DNA of 6,750 bases, from contig CAIQIY010000300.1 of the NCBI GenBank assembly GCA_903871975.1, forward strand, positions 1-6,750, read 5' to 3'. This document shows, piece after piece, positions 1 through 6,607 of the stretch. Position numbers and translations under genes: made by a program. Source of the DNA: an uncultured Chloroflexota bacterium (GTDB lineage: Bacteria > Chloroflexota > Chloroflexia > Chloroflexales > Roseiflexaceae). Numbering within the stretch: the first letter of the stretch is position 1; the number at the start of each line of letters is the position of its first letter. The notes under the pieces are model-generated. The model was given only the letters and a program-made list of their open reading frames with translations. It was not told the origin of the DNA and did no database searches.

Positions 1-834
1 CAGCTCGCCGAGGCCGAACGCTCGCTGGAGCTCGAGCAATTGCGTGCACAGCACGCCGACGCCACGCTCGCCAACCTCGACGCTGCGCTCGTCGCATGCG
101 ATGCCCAGCTCGAACAGCTGCGCCAGACGCTGCATACGCTGCGCGACGCGCCGGCCCGCTGCGATGCGCTCACCCACGAGGTGCGACGCGCCCGCGAAGC
201 CTTGGCCTCCCTGCAACACGATGTCGGCGAGCGGCATGCCGAGTTGGAGGCCAGCAAGCAGGCTGTCACCGAACACGCCAGCGTTCGGCAGGAACAGGCC
301 GGCCTCGCACAGCGGCAGCAACGGTTTCAGACGCTGGTGCGCGCCTTCGGCAAGAAGGGCATCCAGGCGATGCTCATCGAACGCGCCCTGCCCGAGATCG
401 AGGCCGAGGCGAATGCGCTGCTGCGCATGATGAGCGACAATCACCTTCAGGTTCAGTTCGTCACGCAATATCCCGGTGTCGGCGACCGGATCATCGAATC
501 GCTCGAGATCAGGATTTCGGACGACATGGGCATGCGTGACTACCTGGCCTACAGCGGCGGCGAGGCATTTCGCATCGACTTTGCGATTCGCATCGCCCTG
601 TCGAAGCTGCTGGCCAGGCGTGCCGGCGCACACCTCGAGACGCTGTTCATCGACGAGGGCTTCGGCACCCAGGACGCCCAGGGGCGCGATCGGCTGGTCG
701 ATGCGATCACGTCGATCCAGCAGGAGTTTCGCCGCATCCTCGTCGTCACCCACATCCAGGAACTGCGCGACATGTTCCCGGTACACATCGAGATCACCAA
801 GACGGCCGAGGGGAGTCGATGGCAGATCGTCTGA
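1..834 (+). CDS. sbcC: Nuclease SbcCD subunit C (Rad50-like ATPase), C-terminal part, 5'-truncated by the window
   Basis: The reading frame is open from base 1 and stops at TGA 832-834, giving 277 residues of a longer protein; the true start lies outside the window. SbcC is the SMC/Rad50-type ATPase of the SbcCD complex, which processes DNA ends and hairpins in the cytoplasm with the SbcD nuclease (known for the family). Visible parts: residues about 1-105 are rich in Ala, Glu, Gln, Leu and Arg, as expected for the returning arm of the coiled coil. FGKKGIQA (about 116-123) opens the C-terminal ATPase lobe. The ABC signature is YSGGE (SGGE at about 185-188), Walker B is LFIDEGFGTQD (from about 215), and the switch histidine is in VVTH (His about 251). 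All expected C-lobe elements are intact. The 3' end overlaps the next gene by 16 bp, suggesting translational coupling. Annotation is confident; only the N-terminal lobe and zinc hook are unseen. Confidence 0.93.
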   Translation, partial: QLAEAERSLELEQLRAQHADATLANLDAALVACDAQLEQLRQTLHTLRDAPARCDALTHEVRRAREALASLQHDVGERHAELEASKQAVTEHASVRQEQAGLAQRQQRFQTLVRAFGKKGIQAMLIERALPEIEAEANALLRMMSDNHLQVQFVTQYPGVGDRIIESLEIRISDDMGMRDYLAYSGGEAFRIDFAIRIALSKLLARRAGAHLETLFIDEGFGTQDAQGRDRLVDAITSIQQEFRRILVVTHIQELRDMFPVHIEITKTAEGSRWQIV

Positions 835-1616
835 GCGCCGACTGGCCGACATTCGCGACGTTGCCGGCCGGTCGCTTCGCGATGGGAACGGCCGAGCAGC
901 ACTTGAGCACGCTGGCGCGGCACTACGGCGGCACGCGCGAGTCGTATCGCGAGGAGACGCCACAACACGATGTCACCGTCGCTCACTGCGCGATCGCGAC
1001 GACGCCCGTCACGGTGGGCTGGTACGCACGCTTCGTCGCCGACACCGGCACTGCCGCGCCCGCCGGCTGGTCGGGTGGCATGCCGCCGGCCGGCCGGGAG
1101 CTGCATCCGGTCGTCGATGTCACCTGGCACGATGCCCGGGCGTTCTGCGCCTGGCTGACGCCACAGCTCGCCGCAGCGCCGGCATGGCACAACTGGCATG
1201 CACGCCTGCCGACCGAGGCCGAATGGGAGTACGCCGCACGCGGCACGGACGGGCGCCAATTCCCCTGGGGCGATGCATGGCAGCCCGACGCCGCCAACAC
1301 GCGCGAGTGCGGCCTGGCGCTGACCACGCCGGTGGGGAGCTGGCCGGCAGGCGTCAGCCCGGCGGGGTGCCACGACATGGCTGGCAACGTCTGGGAGTGG
1401 ACACATACACTCGATCGCGGCTATCCGTATCGCGCCGATGACGGCCGCGAAGACCCGGGCGCTGCGGGGCGGCGCATCGCCCGGGGCGGCTGCTACGCCA
1501 ACCCCCACGGCTATGCGCGCTGTGCCTGCCGCTTTCGGATGGCACCGACGGTGCGCAATGCATTTCTGGGCTTTCGGGTCGTGCTGGCAGCCCATCGCGC
1601 CCACCAGGCAGCCTGA
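819..1616 (+). CDS. SUMF1/FGE-sulfatase-domain protein (EgtB/PvdO-like superfamily), probably not a true formylglycine-generating enzyme
   Basis: 265 residues, starting at ATG 819 inside the end of sbcC in another frame. A purine-rich GAGGGGAG lies just upstream, a good Shine-Dalgarno site. The whole protein is one SUMF1 (formylglycine-generating-enzyme) fold: LPAGRFAMG near the N-terminus (15-23), VTWHDARAFCAWL (101-113), LPTEAEWEYAARG (130-142), MAGNVWEWT (187-195), RGGCY (222-226), and FLGFRVV near the C-terminus (249-255). There is no signal peptide, so it is probably cytoplasmic. Genuine FGEs carry two catalytic cysteines after the RGGS(Y/W) motif, in a CxxxxC arrangement. Here the corresponding positions appear to be Asn228 and Ala233, while cysteines sit elsewhere (C225, C235, C237). 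Copper-dependent FGE chemistry is therefore unlikely. Members of this superfamily also include non-heme iron enzymes and pure binding domains, and the substrate here is unknown. No sulfatase gene lies nearby. Confidence 0.87.
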   Translation: MADRLSADWPTFATLPAGRFAMGTAEQHLSTLARHYGGTRESYREETPQHDVTVAHCAIATTPVTVGWYARFVADTGTAAPAGWSGGMPPAGRELHPVVDVTWHDARAFCAWLTPQLAAAPAWHNWHARLPTEAEWEYAARGTDGRQFPWGDAWQPDAANTRECGLALTTPVGSWPAGVSPAGCHDMAGNVWEWTHTLDRGYPYRADDGREDPGAAGRRIARGGCYANPHGYARCACRFRMAPTVRNAFLGFRVVLAAHRAHQAA

Positions 1617-1690
1617 ATGGCGCGATCGCCACGGGGCGGCGCGCTCGTCGATCGCATGCCGGCGCGGGCCGGACGAACAGATGAGGGATC

Positions 1691-2875
1691 GTGACAACAG
1701 TCATTCTGGCCGAAGGCAAAGAACGGCCGGTACTCCAGCGCCATCCATGGATCTTCTCGGGCGCGATCGCACGCGTGGCCGGCTACGTCGGCCGCGGCGA
1801 CGTCGTCGAGGTTCATGCTGCCGATGGCAGCTGGCTGGCCCGTGGTACCTGGAGCAGCGGCTCGCAGATTCGTGTGCGGCTGTTCAGCTGGAACGAGGAC
1901 GAGCCGCTCGATGAGGCGCTGTTTCGCCGGCGCATCGCACGCGCGATCGAGCAACGCGCGCGCGGCGGCTTCGATCGGCGCACTGGCGCCTGCCGGCTGA
2001 TCTACGCCGAAGCCGACGGGCTGCCCGGGCTGATCGTCGACCGCTATGCCGACTACCTGGTGTTGCAGCTGCTCACCCAGGGCATCGCCGCACGCGCCGG
2101 CCTGATCGTCGATCTGCTCGACGAGATGATCCGCCCGGCTGGCATCTACGAGCGCGGCGATGCCGAAGCGCGCGTCAAGGAAGGGCTGCCGCAGGAACAC
2201 GTGCTGCATCGTGGTGTCATGCCCCCCGTGCCGCTCGACATCGACGACGGCGATCGGTCGTACCAGGTTGATCTCGTCGCGGGGCAGAAGACCGGCGCGT
2301 ACCTCGATCAGGTGCACAACTACCGACGCGTGGCCCGCTATTGTGACGATGCCGACGTCCTCGATGCGTTCTGCTACACCGGTGGGTTCAGCCTCACCGC
2401 CGCCACGCGCGCACGCACCATCCTGGCCATCGACTCGAGCGAGGCGGCGTTGTCGGTGCTGCAGCACCAGGCTGCGCGGCGCCAGACCGGGTGCGCCATC
2501 GACTGCGTGGCCGGCGATGTCTTCCGCGAGCTGCGTCGGCTGCGCTACGAGGAACGCCAGTTCGACGTCGTGATCCTCGACCCGCCCAAGTTCGCGCACA
2601 GCGCCGGCCAACTCGAACGTGCCACGCGCGGCTACAAGGACATCAACCTGATCGCGATGCAGCTGCTGCGGCCCGGCGGCGTTCTCGCCACGTACTCGTG
2701 CTCCGGGCTGGTCAGCGCCGAGCTGTTCCAGAAAGTCGTCTTCGGCGCTGCCGTCGACGCCCGCCGCGACGTCCAGATCGTCGAACGCCTGGCCCAGGCA
2801 CCCGATCATCCCGTCCTGCTGACCTTCCCCGAGAGCGAATACCTCAAGGGCCTGGTCTGTCGCGTCTGGTCATGA
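1691..2875 (+). CDS. rlmI: Class I SAM-dependent 23S rRNA methyltransferase, RlmI family
   Basis: 394 residues, very close to the usual length of RlmI, which makes 5-methylcytosine in 23S rRNA using S-adenosylmethionine (C1962 in E. coli). The start is GTG 1691 with GAGGG (1683-1687) three bases upstream. The protein then begins directly with the N-terminal PUA RNA-binding domain (residues about 1-75, HPWIFSG at 18-24), as in the family. A middle linking domain follows. The Rossmann methyltransferase has GQKTGAYLDQ (198-207), the SAM-binding motif DAFCYTGGFS (225-234), DPPKF (297-301) followed by RGYKDIN (313-319), and YSCSG (335-339). Cys337 of that last motif is the likely nucleophile, by comparison with m5C methyltransferases. 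All motifs are intact. The stop codon runs into the ribosome-binding site of the next gene. A different target cytosine cannot be excluded, since COG1092 contains paralogues. Confidence 0.9.
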   Translation: MTTVILAEGKERPVLQRHPWIFSGAIARVAGYVGRGDVVEVHAADGSWLARGTWSSGSQIRVRLFSWNEDEPLDEALFRRRIARAIEQRARGGFDRRTGACRLIYAEADGLPGLIVDRYADYLVLQLLTQGIAARAGLIVDLLDEMIRPAGIYERGDAEARVKEGLPQEHVLHRGVMPPVPLDIDDGDRSYQVDLVAGQKTGAYLDQVHNYRRVARYCDDADVLDAFCYTGGFSLTAATRARTILAIDSSEAALSVLQHQAARRQTGCAIDCVAGDVFRELRRLRYEERQFDVVILDPPKFAHSAGQLERATRGYKDINLIAMQLLRPGGVLATYSCSGLVSAELFQKVVFGAAVDARRDVQIVERLAQAPDHPVLLTFPESEYLKGLVCRVWS

Positions 2876-2879
2876 GGTG
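2874..2879 (+). promoter_or_regulatory. Ribosome-binding site that fixes the LON-domain gene start at ATG 2886
   Basis: GAGGTG, an excellent match to the anti-Shine-Dalgarno complement, lies 6 bases before ATG 2886. An in-frame GTG at 2877 could be taken as an earlier start, but it is part of this GAGGTG and has no site of its own. The site overlaps the upstream stop codon TGA (2873-2875), so translation of the two genes is probably coupled. Confidence 0.75.
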
Positions 2880-2885
2880 TCGCAC

Positions 2886-3545
2886 ATGGATCTGCATCAT
2901 CTGCCACTGTTTCCGCTCGACATGGTGCTGTTCCCCGGAGCACCCCTGGCACTGCACATCTTCGAGCCGCGCTATCGGACGATGATCGGCGACTGCCTGG
3001 CACAACAGACCGAGTTCGGCGTCGTGTTGCGGCGCGTGCCGGCGGGGCTGGCTGCCGCAACCGTGTCTGCCGGGGGCTTCGACCAGATCTGCGCCGTGGG
3101 CACCACCGCACGCATCGTGGAGAGCGTGCGGCTCCAGGATGGCCGGTATTATCTGCAGTCGAATGGCGTCCGACGCTTTCGTATCACCGCGATCGTGAGC
3201 GATACGCCATATCTGGTAGCACGCGCCGAACCCTACGGCACGGCCCACGCGCCGCCGGGACGCGCTGCGCAGCTACGCCTGCGGCGCGCGCTGACCCAGT
3301 ACTGGCAGGCGCTGCAGGCAGCGACGGGCCAGCCAGCCGCGACGGCAGATCTCGACGACGGGCCGACGCTCGCCGACGACCTGGCGCATGCGCTGCAGGT
3401 CGACGTGGCACAGAAGCAGCGCTGGCTCGAGCATCCGCCCGCCGGCCGCATCGATCAGATGATCGCCCGCTTGCGCGCCGAACAGGCGCTGCTGCCACCA
3501 ACCCATCCGGCCGGAACACATCCGCATCCGTGGGCCTGGAACTGA
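2886..3545 (+). CDS. Stand-alone LON substrate-binding-domain protein
   Basis: 219 residues from ATG 2886, chosen because GAGGTG stands 6 bases upstream. A GTG three codons earlier is rejected because it forms part of that site. The N-terminus is the classic LON N-domain opening: LPLFPLDMVLFPGAPLALHI (6-25) followed by FEPRYRTM (26-33), then FGVVL (44-48) and GRYYLQSNGVRRFRI (86-100). A helical second half contains QKQRWLE (176-182). There is no AAA+ ATPase and no Ser-Lys protease domain, so this is the short LON-domain family (PF02190, COG2802), not Lon protease. In Lon this domain recognises substrates; the role of the solitary version is not established. No signal peptide or membrane segment is seen. 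It lies 10 bp after the rRNA methyltransferase and 3 bp before the DUF503 gene, so it is very likely in the same transcript. Confidence 0.9.
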   Translation: MDLHHLPLFPLDMVLFPGAPLALHIFEPRYRTMIGDCLAQQTEFGVVLRRVPAGLAAATVSAGGFDQICAVGTTARIVESVRLQDGRYYLQSNGVRRFRITAIVSDTPYLVARAEPYGTAHAPPGRAAQLRLRRALTQYWQALQAATGQPAATADLDDGPTLADDLAHALQVDVAQKQRWLEHPPAGRIDQMIARLRAEQALLPPTHPAGTHPHPWAWN

Positions 3546-3548
3546 CCG

Positions 3549-3833
3549 ATGATCACCGCGACGTGTCTGCTCGCGCTGCATCTGCCGGGTGTCCGCTCGC
3601 TCAAGGAGAAGCGCAGCAGCATCAAGTCACTGCGTGAGCGCGCGCGCCAGCGCTTCAACATCTCGATCGCCGAGGTTGATGCCCACGATCTGCATGCCCG
3701 CTGTGTCATCGGCATCGCGTGCGTCGCGCGCACCGGCGAGCACGCCCGCCAGCAGATCGACGCGCTGCTGGCGTGGATCGAAACCGAGCGCCCCGATCTG
3801 ACGATCCTCGACGCCGACATCGAGCTGTTGTGA
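3549..3833 (+). CDS. DUF503 / YlxP-family small protein
   Basis: 94 residues, the usual length for DUF503 (PF04456; YlxP in Bacillus subtilis). The family signature is clear: a strand-forming N-terminus, then RSLKEKRSSIKSLRERARQR (16-35), FNISIAEVDAHD (36-47), and a second strand CVIGIACVA (52-60). The predicted fold is a small alpha/beta domain, presumably cytoplasmic. In many bacteria ylxP sits in the nusA-infB-rbfA region, which has prompted a suspected link to ribosome function, but the function is not established. Here it follows the LON-domain gene by 3 bp with only a weak ribosome-binding site, consistent with translational coupling. It is the last gene of the rightward block and ends 5 bp from the convergent PIG-L gene. 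Confidence 0.88.
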   Translation: MITATCLLALHLPGVRSLKEKRSSIKSLRERARQRFNISIAEVDAHDLHARCVIGIACVARTGEHARQQIDALLAWIETERPDLTILDADIELL

Positions 3834-3838
3834 ACCGA

Positions 3839-4522
3839 TCAGACCGGCATGCGTCGGAAGGCCTCGGCCGCGCCCAGCCCGTGCTCGCGGCCCAGGTCGC
3901 TCGCCCGCTGGCGCACCCGCTGCTCCCAGCCGGTGGCGCGATCGAGCTGGGTGTGATGCTCGCACAACGCGGCGATCTTGCGCTCCAGCGTCGCGCTGAT
4001 GTCCTCGATGTGGTCGGGCTGTTCGGCACCCCACAGGTACAGCGCCTCGGGCCGCCAGACGGCGATGCCGACCTGACCCAGGCCCGGCAGGAACAGGTGA
4101 TCACGCGCCGATACCATGCCATCGATCACCGCAAACCCGATGGCGCGATGGTCGGGGTGGAACATGTATTGCTTCCATGGATCGTGGGTGAAGACCAGGT
4201 GCGGCCGCAGCATCCGCAGGTAGAGCGCCATCTCGAGGCGCAATGCCGGCGTCGCTTCGAGTTCGCCGTCGTTGTAGCGCAGGAAGATCACCCGTGCGCC
4301 GCCGATCACCTCCGCCGCAGCCAGTTGCTCGGCTTCGCGCTGCGCCGCGAGCGCATACGGCGAGATCGCCGGATCGTGGCTCCCCTTGTTGCCGTTGGTG
4401 CCGATGATGTAGGTGACATCCCAGCCTTCGGCGATCAGGCGCGCGATGGTGCCGCCCGCGCCAAACTCGTTGTCGTCGGGGTGCGCACCGATCACCAGCG
4501 CCCGCCGCGGTTCGTCTGCCAT
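3839..4522 (-). CDS. PIG-L/LmbE family zinc-dependent N-deacetylase
   Basis: 227 residues reading leftward from ATG 4522. The frame can be extended to a TTG at 4558, but ATG 4522 has GAGG (4528-4531) 5 bases upstream and places the first strand and the zinc motif where family members have them. Motifs: GAHPDDNEFGAGGT (12-25), YNDGELEATP (83-92), and HDPWKQYMFHPDH (113-125). By analogy with MshB and BshB, zinc is bound by His14, Asp17 and His125, with Asp16 as general base. Relatives remove acetyl groups from GlcNAc-containing compounds such as thiol precursors (mycothiol, bacillithiol), glycolipid precursors or natural products. The substrate here cannot be told from the sequence, and no thiol-biosynthesis gene is beside it. 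No signal peptide, so it is cytoplasmic. It faces the DUF503 gene tail-to-tail with 5 bp between, and lies downstream of the tRNA and its hairpin. Confidence 0.9.
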   Translation of the reverse strand: MADEPRRALVIGAHPDDNEFGAGGTIARLIAEGWDVTYIIGTNGNKGSHDPAISPYALAAQREAEQLAAAEVIGGARVIFLRYNDGELEATPALRLEMALYLRMLRPHLVFTHDPWKQYMFHPDHRAIGFAVIDGMVSARDHLFLPGLGQVGIAVWRPEALYLWGAEQPDHIEDISATLERKIAALCEHHTQLDRATGWEQRVRQRASDLGREHGLGAAEAFRRMPV

Positions 4523-4527
4523 CGCCG

Positions 4528-4531
4528 CCTC
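4528..4531 (-). promoter_or_regulatory. Ribosome-binding site supporting PIG-L start at ATG 4522
   Basis: On the minus strand GAGG is followed by five bases (CGGCG) and then the ATG. No comparable site precedes the in-frame TTG at 4558, which supports the shorter protein. Confidence 0.6.
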
Positions 4532-4564
4532 GCCCTCGTCGCGTCGCCTCGCTGCCAATGCCGA

Positions 4565-4584
4565 GGCCCGGCCGTAGCCGGGCC
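4565..4584 (-). terminator. Strong GC hairpin with UACG tetraloop just after the tRNA
   Basis: On the minus strand GGCCCGGC-TACG-GCCGGGCC forms a perfect 8-bp stem. The loop is UACG closed by a C-G pair, a member of the very stable UNCG tetraloop class. The mirror-image loop on the plus strand would be CGUA, so the special loop exists only in leftward RNA. It begins 5 bases after the CCA end of the tRNA. There is no U-tract after it (the next bases are TCGGC), so it may act as a non-canonical terminator or as a 3' stop for tRNA trimming. It also stands between the tRNA and the PIG-L gene. Confidence 0.6.
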
Positions 4585-4589
4585 CCCGA

Positions 4590-4665
<76 letters not shown>

Positions 4666-4675
4666 ACGGCACGGA

Positions 4676-4704
4676 ATAGTAGCACACCCCGGCCCGACTG
4701 TCAA
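4676..4704 (-). promoter_or_regulatory. Sigma-70 type promoter of the tRNA gene
   Basis: On the minus strand a perfect -35 TTGACA (4699-4704) is followed by a 17-bp spacer and a -10 box TACTAT (4676-4681, 4 of 6 consensus). Transcription would start near 4669-4670, leaving a leader of only about 4-5 nt before the mature tRNA 5' end at 4665. The segment after the -10 box (TCCGTGCC) is GC-rich, as is common at stable-RNA promoters under stringent control; that regulation is inferred only. Confidence 0.75.
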
Positions 4705-4707
4705 CCA

Positions 4708-4737
4708 TTGGACAAACCCTGCCCAAGCTGGTACACT
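4708..4737 (+). promoter_or_regulatory. Probable promoter of the solute-binding lipoprotein gene
   Basis: TTGGAC (4708-4713, weak -35), an 18-bp spacer and TACACT (4732-4737, 4 of 6 -10 consensus) precede the ATG at 4766. Transcription would begin around 4744, giving a 5' leader of roughly 20 nt. The -35 boxes of this promoter and of the leftward tRNA promoter are only 3 bp apart. Confidence 0.5.
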
Positions 4738-4765
4738 CATACCACCAATCCTGCAGTGAGATGTC

Positions 4766-6583
4766 ATGGACGTACGTACACGGCACCATACAACCCGCCT
4801 GCTGCTCCTCGTGCTCGTCGCGCCGTTGTTCCTTGCCTGTGCCATCGAAGGTGGCGTCGCGCCGTCCGACGGGTCTGCGACGGCGACGCCTGCCGGGGCG
4901 CTGATACTCCCCACCAACGCCGCAGTCGCCGAGCAGATCGCCGCACGCGAGGACACCTGGATCGTGGCGCTGAGTGACCGCCCGAGCAGTGCGTTCCCCT
5001 ACCCCGAGACGGCTGGCGACCGGCGTGTCTCGGCCCCACTGATCGAATTGCTGTTTCCATCGCCCGTCCTGCCGTTCTCCTACAGCTACACCACCACCGG
5101 GGTTCTCGAGCGCATTCCATCATTCGAGAATGGCGACGTCGAGATCCGTGACGCCAGCGTCTATCTCGACGCCGCCGGCAACATCACCACCACCGTCACC
5201 GACGTGATCACCGACGTCGAGCAGCTCGCCGTCACCTATCGCTGGAACGAGGCACTGAGCTGGTCCGACGGCACGCCGGTGACCGCCGACGACTCCGTAT
5301 TCGCCTACGAGGTCTCGCGCGAGGCACCGCAGAACGCCGAGATGCGCGAATTGCTGGCACAGGTCGTCGATTACGAGAAGGTCGACGATCACACGACGCG
5401 GGCGATCCTGCAGCCCGACTACTTCGGGCCGACCTATTTCCGGACATTCTGGACGCCGCTGCCACGGCACTTGCTGAGCGGCATCGCACCCGCCGACATT
5501 CCCGCCAGCGACTACGCCCGATCGCCGATCGGGTATGGCCCCTACATGCTCGAGAGCCTGACTGCCGACGAGATCCGGCTGGTGCGCAACCCACACTACT
5601 TCGGCACACCACCAGCGGCTTCGCGGCTGGTCCTGAAGGTCCTCGGGGGCATCGACGTGATGCGGGCCAACCTGCAGAACGGCAACCTCGACCTCGGCAT
5701 CACCGATCGCATTCCGATCGACGAGTTTGCCATCCTCGACCGCGATGCCAGTCAGGGGCAGCAGGTCCTGTACTCGCTCAGCCCGGTGTGGGAGCACATC
5801 GATTTCAACCTCGACCTGCCCGTGCTGCAAGACATTCGCCTACGGCGGGCGATCGCCCACGGTACCAATCGCCAGGCGATGATCGATGCGGTGTATGCCG
5901 GGCGTGTACCGATCCTCGAGAGCTGGGTGTTGCCAGGCAACGACGAAGCCGTTGATCCCGAGCAGCTGACGCGCTACCCCTACGATCCGGCCGAGGCCCA
6001 ACGATTGCTCGACGAGACGGGCTATGTCCTGGCCGAGGGCCAGACGGTTCGTACCTCGCCCGAAGGCGAGACGCTCAACTTCCAGCTGCTGGTACCCGAA
6101 GGCAGCCCGCTGCGCAAGCAGGTCGCCGAGCTGTTCGTGGCCGACATGGCGGCGATCGGCATCGATGTCGTGCTGGCCGAGGTGCCGTCGGCAGAACTGT
6201 TCGCGGCAGATGGGCCGATGTCGTTGCGTCAGTTCGATCTGGTGCTGTTCGGCTGGATCGCCGACACCGAGCCGGGTGGCCTGCTGTTGTGGAGCTGTGG
6301 GGCGGTGCCGAGCGAGGGGAACAACTGGATCGGCGACAACTATGCCGGCTGGTGCTTCCGCGACGCCGATCGTGCGATGCGCGAAGCCGACTCGACGCCG
6401 GACCCGACGGTGCGGCGTACTGCGTATCTGTTGCAGCAGCAGCTCTGGACGCAGGAAGTACCGGCAATTCCGCTGTTTCAGCGGCTGTCGCTGACGTATG
6501 CGTCTGGTGAGGTCGTGGGGCTACAGCCCGACCCGTTCGCGCCAATCACCTGGAACATCGCGTCGTGGCGCCGGCAGCGGTGA
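4766..6583 (+). CDS. Extracytoplasmic solute-binding lipoprotein, family 5 (peptide/nickel ABC transporter type)
   Basis: 605 residues from ATG 4766, the first possible start after an in-frame stop at 4757-4759; the ribosome-binding site is weak. The N-terminus is a lipoprotein signal: basic residues R4, R6, R11, a hydrophobic run LLLLVLVAPLFLA (12-24) and Cys25 as the lipidation site. A Ser/Thr/Ala/Gly-rich linker follows. The family 5 binding fold (DppA/OppA type, PF00496) is shown by LSWSDGTPVTADD (164-176), SPIGYGPYML (253-262), RNPHYFG (274-280), DIRLRRAIAHGTNRQAMID (356-374), YPYDPAEAQRLLDETGY (404-420) and, near the C-terminus, EVPAIPLFQR (564-573). Such proteins capture peptides, nickel complexes or sugars outside the cell and pass them to an ABC permease. 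The ligand cannot be deduced. No permease or ATPase gene lies in the remaining 167 bases, so it may be an orphan binding protein. Cys511 and Cys530 could form a disulfide. Confidence 0.92.
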   Translation: MDVRTRHHTTRLLLLVLVAPLFLACAIEGGVAPSDGSATATPAGALILPTNAAVAEQIAAREDTWIVALSDRPSSAFPYPETAGDRRVSAPLIELLFPSPVLPFSYSYTTTGVLERIPSFENGDVEIRDASVYLDAAGNITTTVTDVITDVEQLAVTYRWNEALSWSDGTPVTADDSVFAYEVSREAPQNAEMRELLAQVVDYEKVDDHTTRAILQPDYFGPTYFRTFWTPLPRHLLSGIAPADIPASDYARSPIGYGPYMLESLTADEIRLVRNPHYFGTPPAASRLVLKVLGGIDVMRANLQNGNLDLGITDRIPIDEFAILDRDASQGQQVLYSLSPVWEHIDFNLDLPVLQDIRLRRAIAHGTNRQAMIDAVYAGRVPILESWVLPGNDEAVDPEQLTRYPYDPAEAQRLLDETGYVLAEGQTVRTSPEGETLNFQLLVPEGSPLRKQVAELFVADMAAIGIDVVLAEVPSAELFAADGPMSLRQFDLVLFGWIADTEPGGLLLWSCGAVPSEGNNWIGDNYAGWCFRDADRAMREADSTPDPTVRRTAYLLQQQLWTQEVPAIPLFQRLSLTYASGEVVGLQPDPFAPITWNIASWRRQR

Positions 6584-6607
6584 TGCACGGGGTGCGCCGA
6601 AGCCCAT

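Noticed and set aside
549..1697. 382-codon minus-strand open frame opposite sbcC and the SUMF1-domain gene
   Set aside because: Composition is low-information and rich in Arg, Ala, Gly and Cys with no motif; both genes on the other strand have clear family motifs.
1511..2809. 432-codon open frame on the minus strand, opposite and longer than the methyltransferase gene
   Set aside because: No recognisable domain in the translation, while the plus strand carries a full intact RlmI-family protein. Long antisense frames are common in GC-rich DNA.
2886..3545. Fragment of a full Lon protease
   Set aside because: The protein ends naturally at 219 residues with a stop and a closely following gene, and no decayed AAA+ or protease domain follows, so it is the stand-alone LON-domain family.
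5120..5830. 236-codon minus-strand open frame within the lipoprotein gene
   Set aside because: Shadow of the solute-binding protein gene; no motif and no ribosome-binding site or promoter identified.
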